Shown one piece after another: positions 1-8,215 of a DNA stretch of 64,000 bases. The stretch covers positions 100,881 through 164,880 of the forward strand of contig NZ_JAKCFC010000004.1 of assembly GCF_021916785.1 (NCBI RefSeq). Direction: 5' to 3'. Source of the stretch: Mycolicibacterium lacusdiani. Lineage in GTDB: Bacteria > Actinomycetota > Actinomycetes > Mycobacteriales > Mycobacteriaceae. Positions within the stretch are counted from its first letter, which is position 1. Each line of letters opens with the position of its first letter. The notes below the pieces were generated by a model that made no database searches, was not told the DNA's origin, and saw nothing but the letters and a program-made list of their open reading frames with translations. A program made the position numbers and the translations under genes.

Positions 1-442
1 GGGTGATCTCGATGCCATCCGCCTCGAACTAGCCACCCATTTCTGGGGCACACTGTCGGTGACACGCGCCTTCGCGCCAATCCTGGCACGCAACGGCGGT
101 GGCGCCATCCTCAACGTCCTGTCGATCGGATCCTTTCAAGTGTTCCCCGGCAACGGCGCTTACGCCGCGGCCAAGGCCGCCGAGTGGCAGCTGACCAACA
201 GCACTCGACTCGAGTTGGCAGGCCAAGGCACCCAAGTTCTCGGACTACACCTGTCAGCCACCGACACCGACATGCTGGACGGCATCGACATGCCCAAGAA
301 CAACCCTGCCGACGTGATCCGCCAGGCACTCGACGGCCTAGAGTTCGGGTTGGACGAAGTACTGGCCGACGCCGAAACCAGGGCAGTAAAAGCGCTGCTG
401 GCCCAGCCGCCAGGGGCCATGTACAGCGGGGTTGAGCAGTAG
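1..442 (+). CDS. Short-chain dehydrogenase/reductase, 5' end outside window
   Basis: C-terminal part (about 146 residues visible) of a short-chain dehydrogenase. The reading frame is open from base 2 with no start, so the gene begins to the left. The SDR core is visible: NVLS followed by a Tyr and Lys in AYAAAKAA (the Y-x3-K catalytic pair with the preceding Ser), and the downstream TDTDML stretch typical of the substrate loop. The NAD(P)-binding glycine motif lies outside the window. The substrate cannot be told from this fragment. It is followed by about 180 bp before a convergent gene. Confidence 0.85.
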   Translation, partial: GDLDAIRLELATHFWGTLSVTRAFAPILARNGGGAILNVLSIGSFQVFPGNGAYAAAKAAEWQLTNSTRLELAGQGTQVLGLHLSATDTDMLDGIDMPKNNPADVIRQALDGLEFGLDEVLADAETRAVKALLAQPPGAMYSGVEQ

Positions 443-619
443 TGGCGAGCCCCCCTTTCTGAGTTCACCCGGTTCCAAAGTCGGGGCTGTGTATTTAGTT
501 CAGCTGCATGCCATCTCACGGCGCTCGCGTACCCCAACGCCGCCTACGACGGGGGTGTCGACCGCCAGATGAACTGGGAGCGGGGCTCTCTGGCCCTCAA
601 CGCCTTCAGAGCCGGGCGG
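443..619. other. Intergenic stretch with possible coding remnant
   Basis: Between the SDR stop and the convergent DUF4436 gene. One plus-strand frame around 520-610 reads like protein (AYPNAAYDGGVDRQMNWERG) but has no start, no ribosome-binding site and runs into the opposite-strand gene. It may be the tail of a decayed gene; I do not recognise the family. No terminator is evident. Confidence 0.25.
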
Positions 620-1462
620 CTAGGGCGCCTGTCGCCACCACGCGGCCACGTACAGCGCGAGCGAGGTGGCCAGACCCACGACCACCCACAGCACCACGGT
701 GTAGTCGACCCACGATCCGATCGGTGGCGACCCGGGGAACAAGTTGCGGAGGGGCAGGACGGCGAACAGCATCACCGCGAACCACGTGACGATCGGCGGA
801 AGAAACTGCTTGCGGCCGCGCAGCGTCAGGATCGACACGAGGAGCGTGCAGATCGGCAGGATCAGCAGCACCACGCACATCGCGATGCCGAAGCCAATCG
901 TCGGGCCCGTGCGTGCGACGTGGATGTCGAGAGCCTGCCCCGGGCCGGAGTCGGCCTGCCGCGCGTGCACCGCCCAGGAGGTCACCGAGTCGGTGACGGC
1001 CACCTGGACCGGTACGGCCACCCGAGCCCCGCTTGTACCGGTGAACGCCAGCACCTGCACGTCCGATGTCTGGTACGTGTCGAATGGCCACTGTCGGATG
1101 TCCCCGTCGGCGTAGAGGCTGACCGGTTGTGAGCCCACGCGCGTGCCGCGTGCGAACGTCAATGAGTCTGCGCTCGCGGCGGGACTGACCTGGACGGTCA
1201 GGTCGTCGCGCAGGTCGCCCTCGGGGTTCAGCAGGTCCGCCCCCGGATACACCGCAACTCGGGTCTCGAGCGAGAACGTCTCCCCCGATACGGCATCGAC
1301 GTCGAGGTACACCAGCGCACCGTTGGGGGCGGGCCTTTGATCGTCAGGGGCGTCGGCGCGTCCCGCGAGCCCGTACGCCAGGATGACTGCAACGTAGGTC
1401 CCGAATAGGGCGATCACCGACACCACCGCCCACGCCCTCGCGTTGGCTCTCGTCCTCGTCAT
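620..1462 (-). CDS. DUF4436 family membrane protein
   Basis: 280-residue membrane protein. One N-terminal transmembrane segment (about residues 12-33) is followed by an extracytoplasmic beta-rich region with an RQWPFDTYQ motif, then three closely spaced transmembrane segments near residues 192-275. This layout and the WPFD motif are those of the DUF4436 family common in mycobacteria; function unknown. The ATG is preceded by GAGGAG at good spacing. It is divergent from the MFS transporter (162 bp apart), so the two may share a control region, but no operator is obvious. Confidence 0.75.
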   Translation of the reverse strand: MTRTRANARAWAVVSVIALFGTYVAVILAYGLAGRADAPDDQRPAPNGALVYLDVDAVSGETFSLETRVAVYPGADLLNPEGDLRDDLTVQVSPAASADSLTFARGTRVGSQPVSLYADGDIRQWPFDTYQTSDVQVLAFTGTSGARVAVPVQVAVTDSVTSWAVHARQADSGPGQALDIHVARTGPTIGFGIAMCVVLLILPICTLLVSILTLRGRKQFLPPIVTWFAVMLFAVLPLRNLFPGSPPIGSWVDYTVVLWVVVGLATSLALYVAAWWRQAP

Positions 1463-1624
1463 GGCGTCTCCTCGATGTTCAGCTGGGTTCTCGACGAAGG
1501 CATCACGCAGCGGCCCCTTCGACGGGATAGCTTCGGCGCCTCGGGAGGAACGTGCCGCCTACAGTCTCATGACGAGGTGACGAGCGCCTCTTCGCCGACC
1601 TGTGGCGGATTTCCGAGGAGGACC

Positions 1625-2932
1625 ATGTCGACACCGCGGGACACCGCTGCGCCCGAACCCCTGGCCACGCACGGACCAACTCGCGCGTGGGCTGCCGTCG
1701 CGGTGCTCGCCCTGGTCGGCACCCTCAACTACGTCGACCGCTTCCTGCCGGGCGTGTTGGCCGAGCCGATCAAGCAGGAACTGGCGTTGTCCGACACGGC
1801 AATCGGCGTCATCAACGGTTTCGGGTTCCTCATCGTCTACGCCGTGCTGGGCATCGTGATCGCGCGGGTCGCCGACCGTGGCATATTCGGCGCGGTCATC
1901 GCCGGCTGCCTGACACTGTGGGGATCGATGACCATGCTGGGCGGCGCGGTGCAGTCCGGCTTCCAGTTAGCGCTGACCCGCGTCGGCGTGGCCGTCGGCG
2001 AGGCGGGCAGCACACCGGCAGCCCACGCCTACGTGGCGCGCAACTTCGTCCCGGAGAAGCGGTCGGCTCCGCTGGCGGTCATCACCATGTCCATACCGCT
2101 GGCCAGCGCCGCCAGTCTGCTCGGCGGCGGTCTGCTCGCCGAGAGCATGGGCTGGCGCGCGGCTTTCGTCGTGATGGGCGGGATCAGTGTTCTGTTGGCA
2201 CCCCTGGTGCTGTGGGTGTTGGGCCGCCGCCAGACCCTGCCCACCCCACCGCCGCGAGATCGCGCCGCTGCGCTGAACTGGTGGGATCTTCTACGCAAAC
2301 CCAGCTTCTTGGCCATGGTGGCCGGCACCGCGCTGGTGTCGGCGGCCGGCTACTCGCTGACCACCTTCGCCCCTGCGTTCCTGATGCGTACCCGTGGCAT
2401 GTCGCTCGGCGAGGTCGGTATCGAGTACGGCCTGGCCACTGGATTGCTCGGCGTCCTTGGGCTGCTCATCGTCGGGCGGATCGCCGACCGGCTGGCCACC
2501 CGCGACCCGCGCTGGTTGCTGTGGATCGTGGTCATCCTCATCGCGGCCCTGCTGCCTGCGTCGGCGTTGGCATTCGTGGTCGAGAGCCGCACGTTATGCG
2601 TGTGGCTACTGGCACTGGCGTACGTCATCGGCACCGCGTATCTGGCGCCGTCCATCGCGGCCATCCAGCGACTGGTGCTCCCCGAACAGCGCGCTACCGC
2701 GTCCGCCATCTTCTTGTTCTTCAACGCGACGCTGGGCGCGGTCGGGCCGTTCCTGACCGGTGTGATCAGCGATGCACTGACCGCCGACCTCGGCCCGCAG
2801 GCACTGGGCCGCGCACTGCTGATCCTGGTACCGACCATGCAGCTCGTGGCGATCGGCTGCTACGCGCTCGCCGCGCGCCGCTATCGCCGCGACATCATCG
2901 AGGAGCCCGGACAACTGCGATCGACCAGCTAG
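1625..2932 (+). CDS. Major facilitator superfamily transporter
   Basis: 435-residue membrane transporter with about 12 hydrophobic segments. After the first helix comes NYVDRFLPGVL and then the loop DRG after helix 2-3, typical MFS signatures; GEAGSTPAAHAYVARNF lies in the first-half loop seen in sugar-phosphate/hexuronate-type porters and spinster-like members. The frame is open further upstream, but ATG 1625 has GAGGAG just before it and begins a sensible cytoplasmic N terminus. Substrate unknown; likely an organic-acid or lipid-like solute. It stands alone, with decayed genes downstream. Confidence 0.85.
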   Translation: MSTPRDTAAPEPLATHGPTRAWAAVAVLALVGTLNYVDRFLPGVLAEPIKQELALSDTAIGVINGFGFLIVYAVLGIVIARVADRGIFGAVIAGCLTLWGSMTMLGGAVQSGFQLALTRVGVAVGEAGSTPAAHAYVARNFVPEKRSAPLAVITMSIPLASAASLLGGGLLAESMGWRAAFVVMGGISVLLAPLVLWVLGRRQTLPTPPPRDRAAALNWWDLLRKPSFLAMVAGTALVSAAGYSLTTFAPAFLMRTRGMSLGEVGIEYGLATGLLGVLGLLIVGRIADRLATRDPRWLLWIVVILIAALLPASALAFVVESRTLCVWLLALAYVIGTAYLAPSIAAIQRLVLPEQRATASAIFLFFNATLGAVGPFLTGVISDALTADLGPQALGRALLILVPTMQLVAIGCYALAARRYRRDIIEEPGQLRSTS

Positions 2933-2962
2933 CGCGGAAGCGCCTTAGCCGGCCAACACGGC

Positions 2963-3125
2963 TCAACGGCGAAATCGCGTCGTCGCGGCGAGTTCGGCCC
3001 TCGGGACCCGCAGGGTGTTCACTGCTGCGGATTCGTCGGCGTAACCGAATGCGATGCCGACCAATAGTTTTCGCTCGGCCACCCCGAGTTCGGCGCGCAC
3101 GGTGTCGGCGTAGAAGCTCAGCAGC
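2963..3125 (-). pseudogene. Nitroreductase C-terminal remnant
   Basis: On the minus strand a frame of about 54 codons ending at TGA 2963-2965 reads ...KLLVGIAFGYADESAAVN then TLRVPRAEL, which matches the last part of nitroreductase-family flavoproteins (G-I-x-F/L-G-Y-x-D ... V-N-x-x-R-x-x-R). Upstream it is interrupted by stops and no start or N-terminal domain remains. Seen: the tail motif and the stops. Inferred: debris of a deleted gene next to the ESX-1 end. Confidence 0.5.
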
Positions 3126-3214
3126 GGTGATTACGCGCGCGAAGCGGCGCAGACCCTGCTCGATGCCGCACTGCGGTAGCGGCTCCGTACGTAGCACAGC
3201 GCTACGGTGGACTG

Positions 3215-3457
3215 ATGAAGTTCGTCGGTCTGCGCAAACTGCGGCGAAACGCCTCGGACCTCGTTCGCCGGGTCGAGGCGGGCGAAGAAATCACCGTCGC
3301 CGGCCGTTCAGCCGCGCGACTCGTGCCTGCGATTCCGCGCACCTGGAGGCAGTGGACCGACGTCGCGGAACTGTTCGAAGGGCCTGCGGATCCTGACTGG
3401 GACGCCGATCGCGAGATGGTGGCCCCTGACGTGCGTGACCCATGGGCCCGTCAGTGA
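3215..3457 (+). CDS. VapB/Phd-type antitoxin
   Basis: 80-residue protein with the Phd/YefM-type N-terminal fold: KLRRNASDLVRRVEAGEEITVAGRSAARLVPA is represented by the short motif ASDLVRRVEAGEEI and VTxxGRxxARLVP pattern. The C-terminal WTDVAELFEGPADPDWDAD part is typical of mycobacterial VapB proteins that bind a PIN toxin. The downstream vapC overlaps by four bases (GTGA) but is broken, so this is an orphan antitoxin. It may still repress its own promoter. Confidence 0.75.
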   Translation: MKFVGLRKLRRNASDLVRRVEAGEEITVAGRSAARLVPAIPRTWRQWTDVAELFEGPADPDWDADREMVAPDVRDPWARQ

Positions 3458-3676
3458 GGGCTGTTCTGGATACCAGCGTGGTCATCGAAACGGACGACAG
3501 ATCACCGCGGCGGTCGTCGAGGCCGGACGTCTGGCGCGAGCACGATCGACAAGACTTCTCATCGCCGCGACAGCCCACGCGCACTCCGCGCGGCTCTACA
3601 CGCGTAACACGACGACACTCTCGGTCTCGATGAGTTGGTCGACATCGTGCCCGTCCGACCCACCTGCCGAGTGTGA
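3454..3676 (+). pseudogene. Broken vapC PIN-domain toxin
   Basis: Starts at GTG 3454, overlapping the antitoxin stop. The first residues VRAVLDTSVVIE are the PIN-domain start with its first catalytic Asp. Then the frame shifts and about half the domain is missing; in a second frame TRLLIAATAHAHSARLYTRN is the conserved PIN C-terminal half, and in a third frame LDELVDIVPV ends the protein at TGA 3674-3676. At least two frame changes and an internal deletion make it non-functional. It lies head-on against the end of espJ. Confidence 0.75.
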
Positions 3677-3713
3677 ACGTCACGACGAATATCGCCCGAG
3701 AACGTCGTCGGGT

Positions 3714-4478
3714 TCACACTGGGCGACGCAGCTTAAGGTCGACAGGCGTATCCGGCGCCGCATGCCGCGGACCGGCGCCGCTATCGGGCACTGCTGAATC
3801 ACTCACGGGCGCTTCGTCTATCGGCGCGCGCTCGCGGTGCTTGCCGCCGGCCGCCTCGTCGCGCTCACGCTCGTCGGCCTGGCGCGCGGCAGCCTGCGCA
3901 TCGGTGGCGCCACCGGCGTCCTTGCCCGCACCGGTGGCCATCTGCACGATCTGCTGCGCGCCCTGCATACCGGCTTGCGGTACCTGACTCACGGCACCCA
4001 TCGCCTGCTGCGGCATCTGCGCGGCCTGGCTCGCCATCTGCATGGGCGTGCTCATCAGCTGGCTCATCTGACCCATCGCGCCGCCCCCGGCACCAGCCGC
4101 GCCGGCGCCAGGAGAACCGGCCGCCACGCCCGCAGCCCCACCAGCAGCCCCGCCGGCGCTACCGCCACCGAACTGCTGCTTCTCATACGCCGCAGCCAGT
4201 TCCTCGTCGGTGCCCTGGTACTTGCCCGCCGCCGCGACGATGTTGGACGCCGTCTGCGCCGCAGCCTGCTTCACCGCGGGCAGACCCTCGATGATCGGCG
4301 TCTCCAGCGCGGGCAGCTTCTCCGCGATCGCCGCGGAGATCGCATCGCTTCCCGTCACCGTGAACGCGGCGGGCGCCTCCGGCAAGGCCCGCGCCGACGT
4401 CTCGAGCTGTGAACCCAACTGTGACAGCATCTCCGGGTCGACCCGAAGCGTGTCGCCTGCGCCGCTACCGATACCCAT
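3714..4478 (-). CDS. espJ: ESX-1 secretion-associated protein EspJ
   Basis: 254-residue ESX-1 associated protein. The N-terminal half is helical (DPEMLSQLGSQLE ... GLPAVKQAAAQTASNIVAAAGKY), resembling the WXG100-like start of EspJ; the middle is Gly/Ala/Met-Gln rich and the C terminus is charged and disordered. Its place straight after eccD1 (3 bp from the eccD1 stop) is that of EspJ in Mycobacterium tuberculosis. EspJ is a substrate-like protein of unclear role. It is the last ESX-1 gene here; the sequence after its stop is vapC debris, so its extreme C terminus may have been altered by the rearrangement. Confidence 0.8.
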   Translation of the reverse strand: MGIGSGAGDTLRVDPEMLSQLGSQLETSARALPEAPAAFTVTGSDAISAAIAEKLPALETPIIEGLPAVKQAAAQTASNIVAAAGKYQGTDEELAAAYEKQQFGGGSAGGAAGGAAGVAAGSPGAGAAGAGGGAMGQMSQLMSTPMQMASQAAQMPQQAMGAVSQVPQAGMQGAQQIVQMATGAGKDAGGATDAQAAARQADERERDEAAGGKHRERAPIDEAPVSDSAVPDSGAGPRHAAPDTPVDLKLRRPV

Positions 4479-4479
4479 G

Positions 4480-6009
4480 TCAGAACCGCAGGTTCCGCAG
4501 CACGTCGTAGACGCTGGCGATCCAGAGCAGCAGCGGGATCACCGCCGCGATCGCCACGCCGTCGAGCAGTTCGAGGATCCGCTTGGTCACCGGCGACACC
4601 CGTCGCACGCTGTCGGTCGCACCCACGATGATCAGCGCGACGATGCCGAGCCCGGCGTACAGCGTCAGCACCAGCCACGCCGACTCCGGATACCAGTTGG
4701 ACAACCGGACCGCGACGCCGGTCGGAACGACCACCGCGGCCGCGAGAAGCGCCCACGCACAACATCGTTCGGCGTACAGCCGCGACCGGAACCCGCAGGT
4801 GGCCGTCACCAGTCCCGCGACGATCAGGCTGTGCATGAAGAAGTGGCCCTGCACCACCACGGTGATCGCACCTGCGGCGAGCACCGTCGCGCCGGCGCTC
4901 ACGAAGCCGATCAGCAGCTGCTTCGCGAGCTTGCTGCGCTCGGTGAGTCGAGCCGCCGACTCCGGCACCGACGCGATGATCGCCTGCCAGGTCGGTGATT
5001 CCTCGTCGGTCGGCTCGGGCGCCGACACCGGGTCCAGCAGTTCGTCGTTGTGCACCGTCTCACCGGGCGCGGGGATCGGAGGCAACGCGATGCGCGCGAC
5101 GGCGACGGTCAGCTTCGCCGCGTTCGTCACCACGATCAGCCCAAAGGCGATGGCGCCTGCAGGAACCCAGTAGGACCAGCCGTACCCGAAGGCGACTGCC
5201 GCGGCGGTGATGGCGATCGCCGTCACCGCCAGGAACGATGCGATCTCGGCGCGCTTGCGTGGTCCGCCGCGGGTGGCCAGCACCAGCAGCAGCACGACGG
5301 CCGCGGCACCGGCGACGTTCGGCGCCCCCAGCCCCTCGATGCCCCGCGGGATCGGAACGGCGAGGGCGACGGCACCGGCCAGCAGCGGCATCGACGCCAC
5401 CAGCAGGCTCTCGCACATGTCGACGTTCCGGTACCGGTTCTTCGCCAGCATGCTGCCGCCCAGCACAGCCAGGCCAAGCACGCCGATCGCCAGCGTCCAC
5501 CACCAGCTGCGCCCGGTCGCGTCCCACGCGCGCATGGCCGCGACGGTCAACACCAGGCACACGGCTGGGATGGCCAGGCCGACGAAGCGGTTCAGTGCCG
5601 TGCGGTCGAACTCCGGTGACTCGTCGAGCACTGCGATCGCGTCGATGACGTCCTCGACCAGAGGCCGGTACCGCTCGGTGCGGCTGACCGAGACCAAAGT
5701 CAGCAGCGATCCGTCGACCACGCCCGCCTCGTCCAGTGACTCCGAGACCTTCAGCGGCGGCGCTCCCGGGCGCGCGAACGCCCACTCTCCTTGGGCCTTG
5801 AAGTCGAAGCCCGCCAGGACGTCCTTCGGCGAATCCTCGAGGAGATCGGCGAGGAACGACACCGTCTCGTCGATGTAGGCCTCCACCGGAGCAGCCGCCG
5901 GCAGGACCAGATCGGTCATGCGCTTGCCGGTCAGGATCGTGACCCGGGTAGTCGACGGCCTGCCGGGCGTCACGCCCGACGTATTGGGTGCAGCCGCCGT
6001 GGTGGTCAA
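4480..6009 (-). CDS. eccD1: ESX-1 membrane channel component EccD1
   Basis: 509-residue polytopic membrane protein, matching the family length of about 500. Residues about 20-110 form the ubiquitin-like cytosolic domain (RVTILTGKRMTDLVLPA ... VDGSLLTLVSV), followed by about 11 transmembrane helices from residue 140 to the C terminus. EccD lines the inner-membrane pore of type VII secretion systems with EccB, EccC and EccE. The ATG overlaps the espI stop by four bases (ATGA), showing translational coupling. Confidence 0.95.
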   Translation of the reverse strand: MTTTAAAPNTSGVTPGRPSTTRVTILTGKRMTDLVLPAAAPVEAYIDETVSFLADLLEDSPKDVLAGFDFKAQGEWAFARPGAPPLKVSESLDEAGVVDGSLLTLVSVSRTERYRPLVEDVIDAIAVLDESPEFDRTALNRFVGLAIPAVCLVLTVAAMRAWDATGRSWWWTLAIGVLGLAVLGGSMLAKNRYRNVDMCESLLVASMPLLAGAVALAVPIPRGIEGLGAPNVAGAAAVVLLLVLATRGGPRKRAEIASFLAVTAIAITAAAVAFGYGWSYWVPAGAIAFGLIVVTNAAKLTVAVARIALPPIPAPGETVHNDELLDPVSAPEPTDEESPTWQAIIASVPESAARLTERSKLAKQLLIGFVSAGATVLAAGAITVVVQGHFFMHSLIVAGLVTATCGFRSRLYAERCCAWALLAAAVVVPTGVAVRLSNWYPESAWLVLTLYAGLGIVALIIVGATDSVRRVSPVTKRILELLDGVAIAAVIPLLLWIASVYDVLRNLRF

Positions 6010-7388
6010 CGCCGCTCGAGCCTGTCGAAGTCGTCCGACAGCGCCGCAGCCAACTCCACGATCCGGCGGCGGAAGGTGTTGCTCAACAGCTCCAGCTGGA
6101 TCTCGGTGCCCGCCGCGATGTGCTTGTCCCAGGGCAACACGATGACCCGGCCGGGCGGAACGTGCCGCTCGAACTGCTGGACGAGATCGTCGACGTCGAT
6201 GTTCGGCTTGCCCGGCACGACGTGGTTGATGACGACGCAGGACCTACCCATCAGATCTTGATACCCGTTCTGACGCAGCCAGTCCATCGTGACCGCGGCC
6301 TGGCGGGCGCCGTCGATCGACGCACTGGCCACGATCACCAGCCCGGACACGGTCGACAGGACGCCGCGCGAGCCCGATTGGAACAGCCCGGCGCCGCAGT
6401 CGGCGAGCACCAGGTTGTAGTAGCGCGACACGATGCCGACGGCGGCGGACCAGTCCTCTTCGTTGAACTCGCGACGCGCGCCGCTGTACTCGTCGGACGA
6501 GAGCACCTCGAGGTTCGAGCCGTTCATGCTGGTGTAAGCGCGGATGTCGTTGTACCGCGCCAATTCCTTGTCCGACAACAGGTCCGCGATCGTCGCCGCG
6601 GACTGGCGTCCGGCGCGGTCCGCCAGGTTGCCGGCGTCGGGATCGGCGTCGACGGCCAAGATCCGGTCACCGCGAATCTTGCTCAGCGCCGAGCCGAGGG
6701 CGACGGTCGTCGCGGTCTTGCCGACGCCGCCCTTCAGGCCCAGCACGCCGATCTGGTACGAGTCGCGGGCGTTGCGACGGATCCGCGCGAACAACTCGAG
6801 TTCGTACATCTCGTCGGGCGACAACCCGACGTTGATCCGGGTGAGCAGGTAGAGGAAGCGGCGCCAGCCCTTCTTCGACGGCATCTTGACCGCGGAGCGG
6901 ACACCCACGTGTGACAGTGCGTCGATCGCCCGGTGGTTGCCCATCGACGCAGCAGACGACACGGCCGGCTGGCCGCCGGTCCATGCGCCGGGATTGTCGA
7001 CCTGATCGAGGAAGTGCTGAGACGGCGCCGGGGCAGCGGCCTGCCGCGGCTGCGGCTGCGGCGCCGAGCGCGGCTGTTCGTAGCGGGCTCCGGCGTGACC
7101 CTGGCCCTGCGGGCTGCGCATCATGCCGTTGGGCTGGACGCGCGACTGCCCGGCCGCACGCGTCGGCGGGATCTGCGTGGTGACCTCGGTCGACCGCGGT
7201 GGAGGTGCAGCGGTGGACTGGGTCGGCGTCAGCGGCATCGGGTCAACGGGGTTGGTACCGATGGGCATTGGCGTCGACGAAGCAGCCAGGGCGGCTTGTA
7301 CGGCCTTGGGATCCACGGTCGTCGTCTCGTCGTCGCCGGCCTCTGCGGCCTCGGACGAGTGGAAGAGCCGGTCATAGTCCGCCGACAT
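6006..7388 (-). CDS. espI: ESX-1 associated ATPase EspI
   Basis: 460-residue protein with a long Pro/Gln/Ala-rich N-terminal region (to about residue 130) and a C-terminal MinD/ParA-like P-loop ATPase domain: KGGVGKT at 219-225, DADPDAGNLADR switch region, and VVINHVVPGKP near the end. In M. tuberculosis EspI down-tunes ESX-1 when ATP is low. The protein is shorter than the M. tuberculosis form (666 residues), mostly in the disordered N terminus. It lies between esxA and eccD1, with a strong hairpin in the 105-bp gap to esxA. Confidence 0.9.
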   Translation of the reverse strand: MSADYDRLFHSSEAAEAGDDETTTVDPKAVQAALAASSTPMPIGTNPVDPMPLTPTQSTAAPPPRSTEVTTQIPPTRAAGQSRVQPNGMMRSPQGQGHAGARYEQPRSAPQPQPRQAAAPAPSQHFLDQVDNPGAWTGGQPAVSSAASMGNHRAIDALSHVGVRSAVKMPSKKGWRRFLYLLTRINVGLSPDEMYELELFARIRRNARDSYQIGVLGLKGGVGKTATTVALGSALSKIRGDRILAVDADPDAGNLADRAGRQSAATIADLLSDKELARYNDIRAYTSMNGSNLEVLSSDEYSGARREFNEEDWSAAVGIVSRYYNLVLADCGAGLFQSGSRGVLSTVSGLVIVASASIDGARQAAVTMDWLRQNGYQDLMGRSCVVINHVVPGKPNIDVDDLVQQFERHVPPGRVIVLPWDKHIAAGTEIQLELLSNTFRRRIVELAAALSDDFDRLERR

Positions 7389-7427
7389 GTGTGCCTCTCG
7401 GGGTTGGAAGACGATTGAGCGCGAAGC

Positions 7428-7479
7428 GAGGTGGGCGAGACGGTCCAGCCAGACGGCTCGGACCCGCCCCGCCCACCTC
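7428..7479 (-). terminator. Strong hairpin between esxA and espI
   Basis: GAGGTGGGCG (7428-7437) and CGCCCACCTC (7470-7479) are perfect complements; inside lies a second stem GGTCCAGCC (7442-7450) with GGCT-C-GGACC (7455-7464) around an AGAC loop. It sits just after esxA. There is no T-tract, so it may be an attenuator, an RNase-blocking 3' structure for the abundant esxBA mRNA, or a partial terminator rather than a full stop. Confidence 0.55.
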
Positions 7480-7493
7480 CATGCCTCGTGGTG

Positions 7494-7781
7494 CTACGCG
7501 AACATCCCGGTGACGCCGGCTTCGGTCTGCGCCATGGTCTGGCCGGCCTCGCTGATGGTCATCGCCAGGTTCTGCAGTGCGTTGTTCAGCTCGAGAGATG
7601 CCTCGTCCCAGCGCATCTGCACGGCCTGGTAGGCCTCCGAGCCCGAGCCGCCCCAGACTGCGGCCAGGGCGCCGAGCGACGCCTTGCCCTCGTCGAGCAG
7701 ACCCGCGGTCGTCGCGACCGATCCCTGAATCTCGCCCGAGCCACCCTCGATGCCGGCGAAGTTCCAAAGCTGTTCACCCAT
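7494..7781 (-). CDS. esxA: Secreted WXG100 protein EsxA (ESAT-6)
   Basis: 95-residue ESX-1 substrate, starting [12 protein letters not shown] and ending [13 protein letters not shown], clearly ESAT-6. WGG at 43-45 is the WXG turn between the two helices. An in-frame ATG lies two codons upstream at 7787, but GGAG is only two bases before that one and at ideal distance from 7781; 7781 also gives the standard 95-residue length. EsxA is exported as a 1:1 helical dimer with EsxB, whose stop is about 30 bp upstream of the shared-transcript start. Confidence 0.95.
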   Translation of the reverse strand: MGEQLWNFAGIEGGSGEIQGSVATTAGLLDEGKASLGALAAVWGGSGSEAYQAVQMRWDEASLELNNALQNLAMTISEAGQTMAQTEAGVTGMFA

Positions 7782-7817
7782 GTTCATGTCTCCGTTTCTG
7801 AGTTCGGTTGGTCTGGA

Positions 7818-8120
7818 TCAGAGGTTCATTGCGGTCGTCAGCGCCGAGGTCTGATCCTCGTCGGTCGACGTGTACTGGGTGCCGGACGTGTGGATGTTGC
7901 CCGAGATGTCGTTCAGCTGCTGGATCTGCGCCTGGGCAGCCTCGTGGAAGCGGACGAGCGCAGCCTGTGCGGCAGTTCCCGCCTGGCCGTGCCACTGGCC
8001 GGCGAGCGAGCCCGCCGTCGACTCGACCTGGGCGATGACGCCCTTGAGTTCTCCGGAGATGCGCTCGAAGTTGGCTGCCTCCTTGGCGAGGACAGCGGCA
8101 TCGGTATTCATCTGTGCCAT
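7818..8120 (-). CDS. esxB: Secreted WXG100 protein EsxB (CFP-10)
   Basis: 100-residue partner of EsxA, MAQMNTDAAVLAKEAANFERISG at the start (CFP-10 pattern). WHG at 43-45 is the WXG turn. The C-terminal export signal YxxxD is present as YTSTD at 83-87; in this family it is recognised by the EccC ATPase. Directly upstream of esxA and after PPE68, in the normal ESX-1 order. Confidence 0.95.
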   Translation of the reverse strand: MAQMNTDAAVLAKEAANFERISGELKGVIAQVESTAGSLAGQWHGQAGTAAQAALVRFHEAAQAQIQQLNDISGNIHTSGTQYTSTDEDQTSALTTAMNL

Positions 8121-8215
8121 CGGTGTTTACCTTTTCTCTTTTCCTGTGTCCTCACCACGGGAAATGGCGAGTCCTTCCGCCCCCTTGGGCCGGGAAGTCT
8201 TGTGTCGTGGACGAC

